Positions 40,301-52,300 of a DNA stretch of 64,000 bases are shown piece by piece. Origin of the DNA: Chinchilla lanigera (taxonomy: Eukaryota; Chordata; Mammalia; Rodentia; Chinchillidae); the NCBI RefSeq assembly GCF_000276665.1, contig NW_004955446.1, positions 12,299,646 to 12,363,645 on the forward strand, given 5' to 3'. The notes under the pieces were generated by a model. The model saw only the letters and a program-made list of their open reading frames with translations, was not told the origin of the DNA and searched no databases. Within the stretch, counting starts at the first letter, position 1. The number at the start of each line of letters is the position of its first letter. The position numbers were made by a program, and so were the translations under genes.

Positions 40301-43300
40301 CGGCACCCACCAATGTTTTGTGTCTCTACAGACTTGCCTATTCTGTATATTTTATATAAACAGAACCATACAGTAAGTGACCTTTTGTGTCTTACTTCTT
40401 AATACTATTCATGTGTTCAAGGATCATCCTCACTAGAGGATGTATCAGTACTGCCTTTTTTTTTTATGGCTGAGTAGGTAACATATGGATACACCACATT
40501 TCATTTATCCTGTCATCCACTGGTATGGCTTGTGTTTGATGTCCTCCCAAAGCCTCATGTGATTATAGGTGGGGCTTTTTTAGAGGTGGCTGAACCTAGA
40601 GTGTGTGATGCTGTGATTGAGGGTGTGATCACTAAATCAGTCCACTGGTTGACTTGGTAGCCTGCATACAATATAAGGGATAGAAAGAAGTTTGTCTTCC
40701 TCCCTTGCTTGTTTTGTTATCTTCTGGCTGCAATGAACTATTCTCTGCTAACTATGGACTGAAACTTCTACACACTGTGAGCTAAATCAACCTTTCTCCT
40801 TCTAACTTTGGTTGTCAAGATATTTTGTCTCAGCAACAAGAAAAAAGTAACTGAGACATTCACTGATGGACACTTAAGATAGTTTTCAGTAACCACTGTA
40901 TTTGTGTACAATTACTTGAGTATCTGTTTTCAATTATATGGGTAAATATGTAAAGAGAATCTATGTTTACCTTTTTTGAACAAACAATGCATTTTCTACA
41001 GCAGCACTCATTAAGTTTTCAAAAGCATGTATGACCCAAAATTCCTTAAAATTATCTTTATGGTTTCCTAGTCCACGGTTTGCAAGTGGATTTCAGCATG
41101 TATGTGAAAACTTCCTTTAATGGAAATTTCTCTTATAGGAAAAATGAAAGCACAGTTATAGCCCAAGGCCAGAATTAAAATGACTAAACCTAGCTTCTAA
41201 CTTCAGCATTTTCTGAAAAAGAAATTAGCCCTACATTGCTGGACAGAATTAGGGTGGCAGAAGACCAAATGTTTGAGGCTGGGAAATACATCAAAATTAT
41301 TTGGCAACTGGCTGACACCAAGATGATGACACTCTAAGATCCAAATTTCCCTCCTCTAAATCTCTCTGAAAAAAGAGGGACTTGACTTACACAGGTCAGT
41401 CAAGATCTGAAAGGAACTAACAGATGAGACCTCGCTATCCTAAAAGAAAAAAATACTCTGGTATTCATAAATATCTCTAACCTGATGGTAAGATAAAGGG
41501 TGACTGGTGGTGTTTTATGTTTTTTTCCTCTGTAGTCTTTAAGTGTCTCCTTTTGAGAGTACTGTACCTAAGTCAGCTGCCTAAGGAGAAAGGCAATACA
41601 GAAGTAAAACGTTATAAACTATTACAAGCTGATACCAAAAAAAGTCAATTAAAAAAAAACAAAAAAAGTCAATCAACCACAGACTACAAAATACTATCCA
41701 TGGTTAAGAGCACAATCCATTTTTAGAATGGTCCAGTTCTTCTCAAACTTTAATGAACACGCATCATGTGGTGATTATGATTCTGAGGATAAAGTCAGAG
41801 AATCTGTCTAACAACTTCCCAGGTAATATCAATGTGTTTGGTCTGAGAATATTTTTGAGTAGTAAGACTACAGAATCATGGTCCTTAAAGATATTTTAAA
41901 AGAAAAGATACCTATTAAAATTTTAGAACATATTTAACTGTGTTTATATATTAGATATGTGCACTATACAATACATTTGGGTTTCTCGTGTTCATACTAA
42001 ACATGTACAATCTTTTTCTTGTCATTATAGTATTCCTTAACCAACATAGGATTAAAACTACTTATATCGGTCTTGCACTGTATTATCAGTAGTGCAGAGA
42101 TGATTTACATATATGAGAGGATTGTGCAGAGTATATGCAAATACTACACATTCACATATTTTGTTTTCCAAGATGGGTCCTGGAGCCAATCTCCTGGATA
42201 CTAAGGGATGATTTAAATATCTGACATATATTAGAAACAATGCAGAAAACACCCACATATAACCAAGATGGAGTAACAGGGATTGGCTTCAACCACCCCC
42301 CTCAACCTATAAAGGAGGACAAAATACATGAAACAGTTCAATATATTCAATATACTAGATAGATACAAGGGTAGTAATCCCTGAGAAACAGCACTGCCTA
42401 GATTTATCCAGTTCTAATAGGGGGAATGTAAATGGATCTCAGAGGTTTTCCTGAATTGAACATAGCAAGTTAAAATCTGGGGAAGTCAAAAAAAGTAGGA
42501 ATTTGCAGGGCAGAATACCAGAGTGGAGAGAGTTGTACAGAGAGGCTCAACATCTCCTAAGCCTTTACAAGGCTTCACATAAAGTTTTTTTTTTTTTTTG
42601 GTTTTTCTCTGGTACCGGGAACCGAACTCACGACCTTGCGCTTGCCAGGCAGGCGCTCTGCCACTGAGCTAAATCCCCAGCCCCCAGGCTTCACATAAAG
42701 TGATCATGAAGTCTTAGGAAACTACCTGAGGTCAGGAAAAAAAACCAACCCAAATGAATACAGCACACCTGTAATTTCAGCATGTAGGAGGCAGAGGCAA
42801 GAGCTCACACATTTAAGTCCTGCCTGGGCAATGCAGTGAGACCATGTCTCAAAATACAAAAGGGCTAGGCCAGATCTGAGCAACTTACCTGAAGATAACA
42901 ATATGTAATATAACAACCACTGCTAACTCCTATCATTTTATTTTGAAACTCTATCATTTTTAATGTTCTTGCTTTGTTTTGTTAGTATCTGTGATGTTGG
43001 TATTTTAATAGTTCTTTTTTTTTACTACTCTCCTTTAAAAAAAAAGGGCTAGGCCAGGGATACAGCTCAGCAGCACAGTGCCTGCCTGGCAAGCGTGAGG
43101 TCCTGAGTTCGATTCCTAGTACCAAAAGCCAAACCAAACCAAACCAAACCAAACCAGCTAGAGATACATCTCAGTACTAAGTTCAAATCCTAGTAACACT
43201 GAAAATAAGTAAATAAACAAATAAAAGTTGTAAAAAGACAAGACTAAATTTTATACAGTAGGAGTAATCTGGGTTTTTAACATCCACCATGACAACTGTA

Positions 43301-46300
43301 AAAGTCACAAGAAACTGAGTAAAATACCACAAAGAGTAATATTAAACAGTGGGGGAAATCATTAAAGAGTAATGATTAAATAGTGACCTTAGACTAAACT
43401 GTAAACTCTAGTCCTGCCTAAAGAAATCATAAAATCAAGTCTCAAAAGGATGACATTTTTCCATGTAAGTGCATTCTAGAAAAAAGCTGACAAATACACA
43501 TAGGAAGGAAACACATTCAGCATTCAAAGTAAAATTCCTAATTATTTTGGTATGCAATAAAAAAGCAACAAATACACAAAAAAGGGAAAGGAGAAAAAAA
43601 AATCATGCCCAAATGAGACAGATGACAAAACTAGTAAACAAGGATATTAAGAGTTATAGAATATATATAACTACATTCTATATGTTTAAGAAGGTAATGT
43701 GTTCAGTAGAAACAGAAAACATTAAAACCACAAATTAAACTTTTTTTTTTTTTTTGGTTTTTCTCCGGTACCGGGAACCGAACTCACGACCTTGCGCTTG
43801 CCAGGCAGGCGCTTTGCCACTGAGCTAAATCCCCAGCCCCCACAAATTAAACTTTTAAAGATAAAAATGTCTAAGATGAAAAACAGTAGATAAAATTGAA
43901 GTACATTATAAACACTGTAAAAAAAGAGAAACAGGAAGCCACAGAAACTATCAAAATAAAATAAAAAAAGAAGTACAAAGAATATCAGTGGGCTGTGAGA
44001 TAATTTAAAAGTGCTATGAATATAGCCTGAGTCCCTAAAGAACTAGAGGGAAGAAAGAATATTTTAAATTTTCCAAAATTTGATAGAAACTGTAGAATTC
44101 CCACAAATTTAAGAAGCTCAACAAACTCAAGCATAAGAAAAAATTTTAAAAAGTAAAGTTACAACATAATTAAACTGCTTAAAGTCAGTGAATAAAAATT
44201 TAAAATGGCCAAACATCCAATCAAAGCAGTATGTAAAGAGGCAGAAACATACTGCCCTGTAATGAAAAGGAAAAATCTATCAAAACAGACCAGAAAATAA
44301 CACAGATAAAAGAAATAAAAAAGGACATTTAAGTAACTGAAGAAACTAAGGGGGTTGTTATCCTGAACGACACACAAACCACAACACAAATCCTCAATGC
44401 TGAAATCCCAAAAGACCAAAGTCCCCAAATTCTAAAATCAACTCCACCAAAAAATCACACTCCTCGAAATATAATTCTCAAAAAAATTTTAAAGTTGTTT
44501 AGAAAACATTTATTTATATTTTACAAGGGGAAGGTGAGAAATATAAAAACATTTCATAGGCCATTTTACACACTAAAATAGACAACAACATTTTTTAAGC
44601 AAGCATGAACAGGTATACTAATGACAGCTGCATGGCTCTAACAGTTATTAGCAGAAATAAAGAAAACAGGTCAGCAGGCCAAATGTGTCCATCCCTGTTA
44701 TTATAATACTTTGGGAGGCTAAGGCAGGAAGACCCCAAAATCAAGCCAAGCCTGTGCGACTTAGCAAAACACTGTCTCAAAATAAAAAAGGGTTAGGGAT
44801 GTACCTCAGTGAAAGGCCCTGGGTTCAATCACCAATATTGCAAGGAAGAGACAGGGGAGGGAAGGAAGGAAGAAAGGGAGGAACGGAGGAAGGAGGGAGG
44901 GAGGGAGGGAGGGAAAGAGGGAAGGAGAGAAGAAAAGAGGGAGGGAGAGAAGCAGGGGCAGAGGATGGGCAGCTAAACGTATAAATACACAACACTATGA
45001 TTGGTAATTGTATGATTGGTAATTGGTAATTTATAACTGCAGCATCTGAGATACCATGAACAGGGGACTGGGGATTTAGCTCAGTGGCACAGAGCCTGCC
45101 TGGCAAGCACAAGGTTGTGAGTTCGATTCCCGGTACCAGAAAACAAAACAAAAAGAACCTATTGAAATATCATGAACAATTTAAATCTTGACGAAATCTA
45201 TCCGAAACTGATAGGTTGCCACCACATATGCATTTGCCCAAAGAAATGAGATTTTTATCTTTCACAAAATGCAGATGTTCAAAAAGCCCATCTCTTCATG
45301 GAGATGTGACCATAATGTGTTCATACACAATTCTTAAATACAAAGTCAAATTTTATAATGTACTTTTTTTGGTACCGAGAATCAAACTCAGGACCTTGCA
45401 CTTGCTATCATGTACTTTTGTGCAATAAATTTGCAAAAACTGCATAATGTGAATTAGAGCTCTCTAAAAGTCTCCCCACAATTTATCATTTAGTACTGGA
45501 AATTATGTAAAGATAAAATACACAGCATAACAGATTGTAAAGCACAAGGGTGACAACTTAAAGAGGAGGACAAAGAGCAAAATTTGATATATTACAGCAA
45601 CAAGTTATAGAAACTTGGATCAAACATGACTTATCAAGAAAGACTATTTATTGTAAAAATACACAAAAAATAAAATCTACAAAACAGAACATGAAATTCA
45701 AAGTATGAAGCTACAACAATATTAAAGGCAAAGTTTAGCCATTACATCCCTATGTTAGAAAAAAGGGTCTCGAATCAATTACTTCACTTTCACCTCATCC
45801 ATGAGTTGTTAGTTTTACCTCAGTAAAAGAAGAACAAATGAAGTGAAAGAAAAGATCAGAATGAAAACCAATGAAATGGAAAACCAAACAGGGTTAAAAA
45901 GTAAAAAACCTGCCAGACGTGGTGGTGCACACCTGTAATCCCAGCATTCAGGAGGCTGAGGCAGGAGGATCCTTGGGAGTTCAAGACCAGCCTGGGCTAC
46001 AAAGTGAGCTCAAGGCCAGCCTGAAATACATAGTGAGACCCTGTCTCAAAAAGACCAAAAGAAGGACTGGGGATTTAGCTCAGCGGCAAAAGCGCCTGCC
46101 TGGCAAGCACAAGGTCGTGAGTTCGGTTCCTGGTACCGGAGAAAAACCAAAAAAANNNNNNNNNNNNNNNNNNNNNNNNNNNNNNNNNNNNNNNNNNNNN
46201 NNNNNNNNNNNNNNNNNNNNNNNNNNNNNNNNNNNNNNNNNNNNNNNNNNNNNNNNNNNNNNNNNTTTTTTTTTTTTTTTTGGTAAACTCACAAAGTTCC

Positions 46301-49300
46301 TCCTGCCTCAGCCTCCCGAGTGCAGGGATTACAGGTATTTACAGGCATGCACCACCATGCCTGGCTTCCAGCCAGATCAATCAGGGAGAAAAAACAAAAA
46401 GAGAGAAGCCAAGACCACCTTTATATCAAAATCAGAAAAAAAGAAAACCTATCATAATAAACTAAAAAAGCAATAACCCTCAGGCACACAAATGTGAAAA
46501 TTCTTTATAAAATTTTTAGAAATTCAACAATATAATAATATATTTACATATCTGTGGAGGAAAACCTGGAGGACTCTCTTTGAAAGAAGAGCAATTATCT
46601 TCATTTTGGCTAAACCTGGCCCCGTTTCTATGTACTGATTTGTACTGAGCTGGCTAGGACTTCTTCCTTCTCCCTTCAATTGGCTTTTAGCAATGCAAAT
46701 CGGTCCAGGGCACATGCTGATGTGTAGTCTTCGAAGCAAGGCTACAGGGCAGTGCTTCCTCACTCTGTGAGTCAGGGCAGGGTGGAGAGGCATGCTGTGC
46801 TCCATGCTGTAGGCTGGGATCGCGCCTCAAGATAAAAGGCTATGACTGCCCAGGGCCTAAAAGATTACACTTCAGAGCTGCAGCACTGACCCCAAACGTC
46901 AGATACTACCTCAACTGTATTATGAAGTTTACTCTTTGTGCATATCCTTCTCTCTGCATATTGCAGAGGTGCTTTCAGGCCTCCTACCTAGCCCAGCTCA
47001 CAGTTCTCATGTACTTCCAGCCATTCTCACAGTCACTCATCCTCAAGCCACTCCCTTCTTCACAAAGTAGTAAAACCCAGGTTTGGGCCTGGGTCAAGGT
47101 CTTTATTCCAGTTAGCCATTATCCTATCTGGACTTAGGACCCCTTGACTCCCCACAAGTATAAATATGCCTTAGTGTCTTTATTCTCACCATGGGTTTTT
47201 GCCTGGGATTGTGGGTACTGGAAGTGGTAGATTGGAATTAACTCCCTAGAATCCCAGTAATTTTTCCACGGGATTGCAAGTATAAACTTCCCAGGCATGA
47301 CCAGTACCAGGAGGGGCTCTCTATATATATCATGACCAAATGCAATTTATCTCAGAATTATTCATTTGAAAACCAATCAACAAGTTTTATCACATTAGCA
47401 GAACAAAACAGAATCACTTCAATCCACGCAAATAAGCACGTGAGAAAATCCAGTATCTAAATATTTTATATGCACATACACAAAACACATAATCTCTGCA
47501 AACTAAAAACAGAAGAGGGGCTGGGGATTTAGCTCAGCGGCAAAGCACCTGCCTGGCAAGCGCAAGGTCGTGAGTTCGGTTCCCGGTACCGGAGAAAAAC
47601 CAAAAAAAAAAAAAAGATAAAAACAGAAGGAACCTTTCCCAAGCTGTTAAAAAGGATCTATGAAAAACCTATAGGTTTAATGATGAAAAATACAGTATAT
47701 TTCCTCTATAATCAGGACTCAGGCAAGGATGCCTTCTCTCATAACTTTTATTAAAACACTATATTAAAGATCTTAGTTTAGTAGAGTCAGAAAAAGAAAT
47801 TAAAGGTATCTAAATATAAAGACATAAGCATAACCAACTTTATATAAATCAAACCAAAAGATAGTAACTTTTAAAGACAAAAAACACAAAATACAATACA
47901 GTGAATTCTTTTGTTTGTTGTTTTAAGATAGGGTCTTAGTATGTAGGTCAGGCTGGCCTTGAACTCACAATGTAGCCCAGGCGGGGCTCAAATGTGCAGA
48001 CATATTTTTACCTCAGCCCTTCCAATTCCTGGGATTATAGGCATGTGCCACCATGCTCATTAATAAAATAAATTTTTAACATTTCATTAAAAGGAAAGTT
48101 ACTTACTCAGCACATACAGTTTTTCCTGCTGATGTATGTGCAGATACTAAAACAGACTGATTATTATCAACACATTGAATGGCTTCTCTTTGGAAAGCAT
48201 CAAGAATAAATGGGTATTCCTATAAAAACAAAAACATTAATTACTGGATGAAAAATACAAAGCTATCTCAAATACACTCCAAGTCAAAAAAAAAAGCACT
48301 CTTTTAACATTCTTTAACATTCTATATAGGAATACCACACTAGGGAAAATTAGAAAAAGGAAAAACATCTTTTTCTAGACATCAAAGAAGTTAGTTCTGC
48401 CATTTAATCTTTCCATTATACTATTGTTTACTATTTACCAAGAAATAGTAGGTACTATGCAACATATTTTCCAAACATTACCACCAATCTTAGTAACACT
48501 AAAATAAGCATTTTTTTTTCCTAATGAGAACTGAGGCTCTGCAGTATGATACCTCTCACTCGAGTACACACAGAAGGTGTAACAATTCATCTATTAAGTC
48601 TTTTAAAGAGTTGATGCTTACTCCACCAAATTGCTTTTTTTGCTTAGAGAAACTTACTTGGAAAAAAACAGCCTCAGAATTATTTTTGACCTTTTAAGAT
48701 CTACCATATCTTCAAAGCCCATCTAGTAAAAGCAGAGTTTAGATTTCATTGGAAGCTTGTTTAACCCCTTAAAGGCAAAATTTGTATACATGCATTTATT
48801 TAACAGAAAGGATAACAACTTCCTTAAATTCTTTTAAAAAGTTGAGCATCACTATTTTAGGGTTTGAAACTCTTATCATATGATACTTGTTTTCTAGTAC
48901 AGCTATTTAGTAATGTAATTTGGTTTTCACTGTATTTTGTAGCTGACTTCTTCCTGGCAAATTTACATTGGGAAGTAAGCAAATTTTATCTGAACATTTT
49001 TTTGAAGATTTCTAATAAAGTCTCACAAAATTTTGTAAACTATATAATACAAAGTACAAACCTTTGCCGCTTTTCCAATCCGAGGCTTAAGTGGTAAATA
49101 ATCTTCATCAGCAGGAAGTGCAACCTGTTGTCAAATTCACACACACACAAAAAATCACAAATCTATTTGATATTCAACACTTCAAAATTAATAAAGGCCT
49201 GAAAAACAGAAGTGATGAACTAGAATGTTTCTTTTATTTTTATTTGAGACACAGTCTCACTATGGTTCCCAGGATGGTTTCAAATTCGTGAGCCCAAGCA

Positions 49301-52300
49301 ATTCTCCCACTGTACCCTCCTGAATAGCTGGATTAAATGTGTAGGCCACTATGACCAGTTAGAATGTTTTGATAGTCCTAGGTACTGCAAAAATAAATAT
49401 CTTTAAGAACAAGACAAAAAGTAAAACTATTTACATTAGTAAACTATTTACATAGTAAAACTATTAACATTCAAATACTATACACCTCTACTACAATTGG
49501 CCTAAGGCAAAAGCTACTAAAGATTTGTAAGGGGATACCCCTGAAGAAACCGTGCTTATTAAGGTCCAGCAGCTATCTTACTTATTTCTAGTATCAACTA
49601 TATTTACTGACACTAATGAATGCTCAAAAAAGCTGAATTAACTTATATGGTATGTCACCATATGAAAGCAAACTATGTGGAATAAAATGATACTAATAAT
49701 GCTTACGTATTTCTAACTATACATAGGAATACAATAGGAACCAATTAGCATATAAATAGCTTACAAGACCAAATTAAGAGATACACAGAAATTAAGTTAT
49801 CACTTCTAAAAGCAAAATTTCTGTTAAGAAAAATGGATATTAGCTGCCTTAGAAATACCAAGAGGGCTGGGAATATAGCTCAGCGGCACAAGTGCCTGCC
49901 TGGCAAGCACAAAGTCCTAAGTTCAATTCCTGGTACCAAAAAAAAAAAAAAAAAGAAATACTGAGAAATTAGTAGTAAACTTATGACTCAATTAATATCA
50001 AGATGACATGGGCAGAATTTTAGAAAGACTAAGAACCAACTATATTGAAGAAAAGGGCAACATAAAGTATTAACACAATAATTTCAAGTACAAAGAATGT
50101 ATCAAATGAAATGTGATGTTCAAATGGAATCTAAACAATTTGGTAGTTTATCTAGTAGAGTTTTGAAAAATTAATTTATGAGTCCATTGTTTCACAGGTC
50201 AGCAAGGTAAATGAAAACTTTTGGGAAGAGAACAGTTTTTATCAGTCTTTAAGACAATATCTCTATTATGATTTCGAGAAACTGAGTTATTAAACACAAT
50301 CCTCAAGTAGTTTAACACAGACAGGACTACTTATCCACTAAATTTAAAGAAAGGAGAATTTTTTTTTTTTGGTATCAGGAATCAAACTCAGGACCTTGAG
50401 CTTGCACTGTGCCACTGAGCTATATCCTCAGCCTAAGAAATGAGATTCTTTAGAACACTTCCTCTATCTCTTGTATGTATGATGAATATGAGACTATCCT
50501 AGAGTCTCCAACCTTTGGTATAGTGACAAAAGCAATTTTCTAGATATGAATGTAAATGCTAGACCCAAAATGATGATGTGATTCCCACCACAAATGATCA
50601 ACTATAGAGCCATATATGGCTGGTTAGTTAGTTGACCTCTGTCACATCTCTCTGATACTTTCTATGATATAAATAAAGAATATCAGCAGTGAGTAGTTAA
50701 AAATTCAGGGCTGGGGATTTAGCTCAGCGGCAAAAGCACCTGCGTGGCAAGCGCAAGGTCGTGAGTTCGGTTCCCGGTACCGGAGAAAAACAAAAACAAA
50801 AACAAAAAAAAAACCAAAAAACAAAAATTCAACATGCCTGGGACTTAACAATAACAAAATTATGTTTTTACATCTCTAAGAATCAAAGAGTTAGTTTTTA
50901 TCTTTGAAGAGTCTGGGTAACGCCAACGTAACACACATAAAGGAGAAGCCCACAGAAATATGTCAGAAAAACAGAATACCAGGACAATGGTCAAGAGTCA
51001 AATATTCAGCAGTCAGTGGTGATTTTTGCCAGAATAATTTCAAAGAATTGGACAGAAAAAAGATAAAATTATACTAGCCTGATTAAAAGATGAATGAGAA
51101 GTCAGGACATTGAACAACTTCTTAAGCAAAAAGAAATTATGAAAAAGGATCACGTCTTTTTTATCTTTTAATTTTTTTATTAGTACATAATAAAATGAAC
51201 CTGGCTCTAAAATATTTAATGAATGGCCACAACCACAAGAGAAGAAAGCCAATATAGTAGCTAAAATGCAACCCAAAATAAAAGATGCTTTTTAATGTTC
51301 ATATGCTGATTTTTTAAAAAAAACTTTCCAATTATGGTGAAGAACTTTAACATACAGAAAGTGAGGCATACAGAAACCAAAATAGCCATGATCAGAAAAG
51401 AATTCCTTAACACCCTAATTGAAACTTAATTGAATTCCTTAACTCCTTAATTGAAAAATTAATTTTTGAGTCTATTGTTTCACAACTCAGCAAGGTAAAT
51501 GAAAACTTTTGGAAACAGAATAGTTTTTATCAGTCTTTCCTTTAAGATAATTCCTCTATTATGATTTTGAGAAACTGAGTTATTAAATACAAACCTCATG
51601 TAGTTTAATATTGACAGGAGTTCTAGAAATTCTAGAAATCCAACCAAAGGACAGAATCAAAGTTCTAGAAATGCAACCAAAGGACAGAATCTGAAAAGCA
51701 GTTTAGAGACAAGCTAAATCCTTTATTATTACAGCAGATTTTTCAACACAAACCTTAAAGGCCAGGAAAGCTTCAAATAAAGTGTTTCAAACCCTAAAAG
51801 AAAATAACTTCCAACCCAGAATGACACATCCTGCAAAACTACCTTTCAAAATTGACGGAGAAGGGGCTGGAGATTTAGCTCAGTGGCACAGTGCCTGCCT
51901 GGCAAGCATGAGGTCGTGAGTTCGATTCCCACTACCGGAAAAGAAAACATTAAGAAATTCATGACCTTCAGCTAATTCTCAGACAGAGGACAGAAGACCA
52001 TACAAAGAACTAAGAAAAAAATTTAACTGCCAAAGATAAAACACCCAATCAAAACATGGGCAAATGAAATGAATAGACAGTGGTCAGAAAAAGTAATAAA
52101 AATGGCAAACACATGAAAAAATGTTCAACATCTTGACTAGCAGAGAAATGCAAATTAAAACAACACAGATTCATCTTACACTGAAAGACTTGACATAATT
52201 ACAAAATCAAATAATAAATGCTGGCAAGGCTGCAGGGGAAAATGAATCCTTCTATTCTATAGGTGGGAATGCACACTAGTATAATCACTACGGAAATCAG

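Larger units (their letters stand above)
42745..43205 (+). mobile_element. B1-dID split by two later insertions
   Basis: B1 half at 42745-42860 (CACACCTGTAATTTCAGC to CCATGTCTCAAAATAC) and dID half at 43157-43205 (GAGATACATCTCAGTAC to TTCAAATCCTAGTAACAC). Between them are the unrecognised retroposon and an ID. Confidence 0.65.
38273..48106 (-). other. MTREX: MTREX intron 5
   Basis: 9.8 kb, the largest intron. Dense in IDs, B1, B1-dID, L1 pieces, an LTR, microsatellites and a 110-N gap. 38780-39990 and 40930-41730 show nothing that I can name with confidence. Confidence 0.8.

Noticed and set aside
43131..43156. CRISPR-like array of CCAAA units
   Set aside because: It is a simple pentanucleotide SINE tail in a mammalian genome, with no spacers.
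45919..46476. 185-codon open frame across B1, ID and an N run
   Set aside because: About 37 residues come from N bases, and the remainder is translated SINE sequence.
46524..46805. 93-codon minus frame
   Set aside because: It is in the GC-richer block, with no recognisable domain and no upstream start context or splice support. Kept only as an unexplained block.
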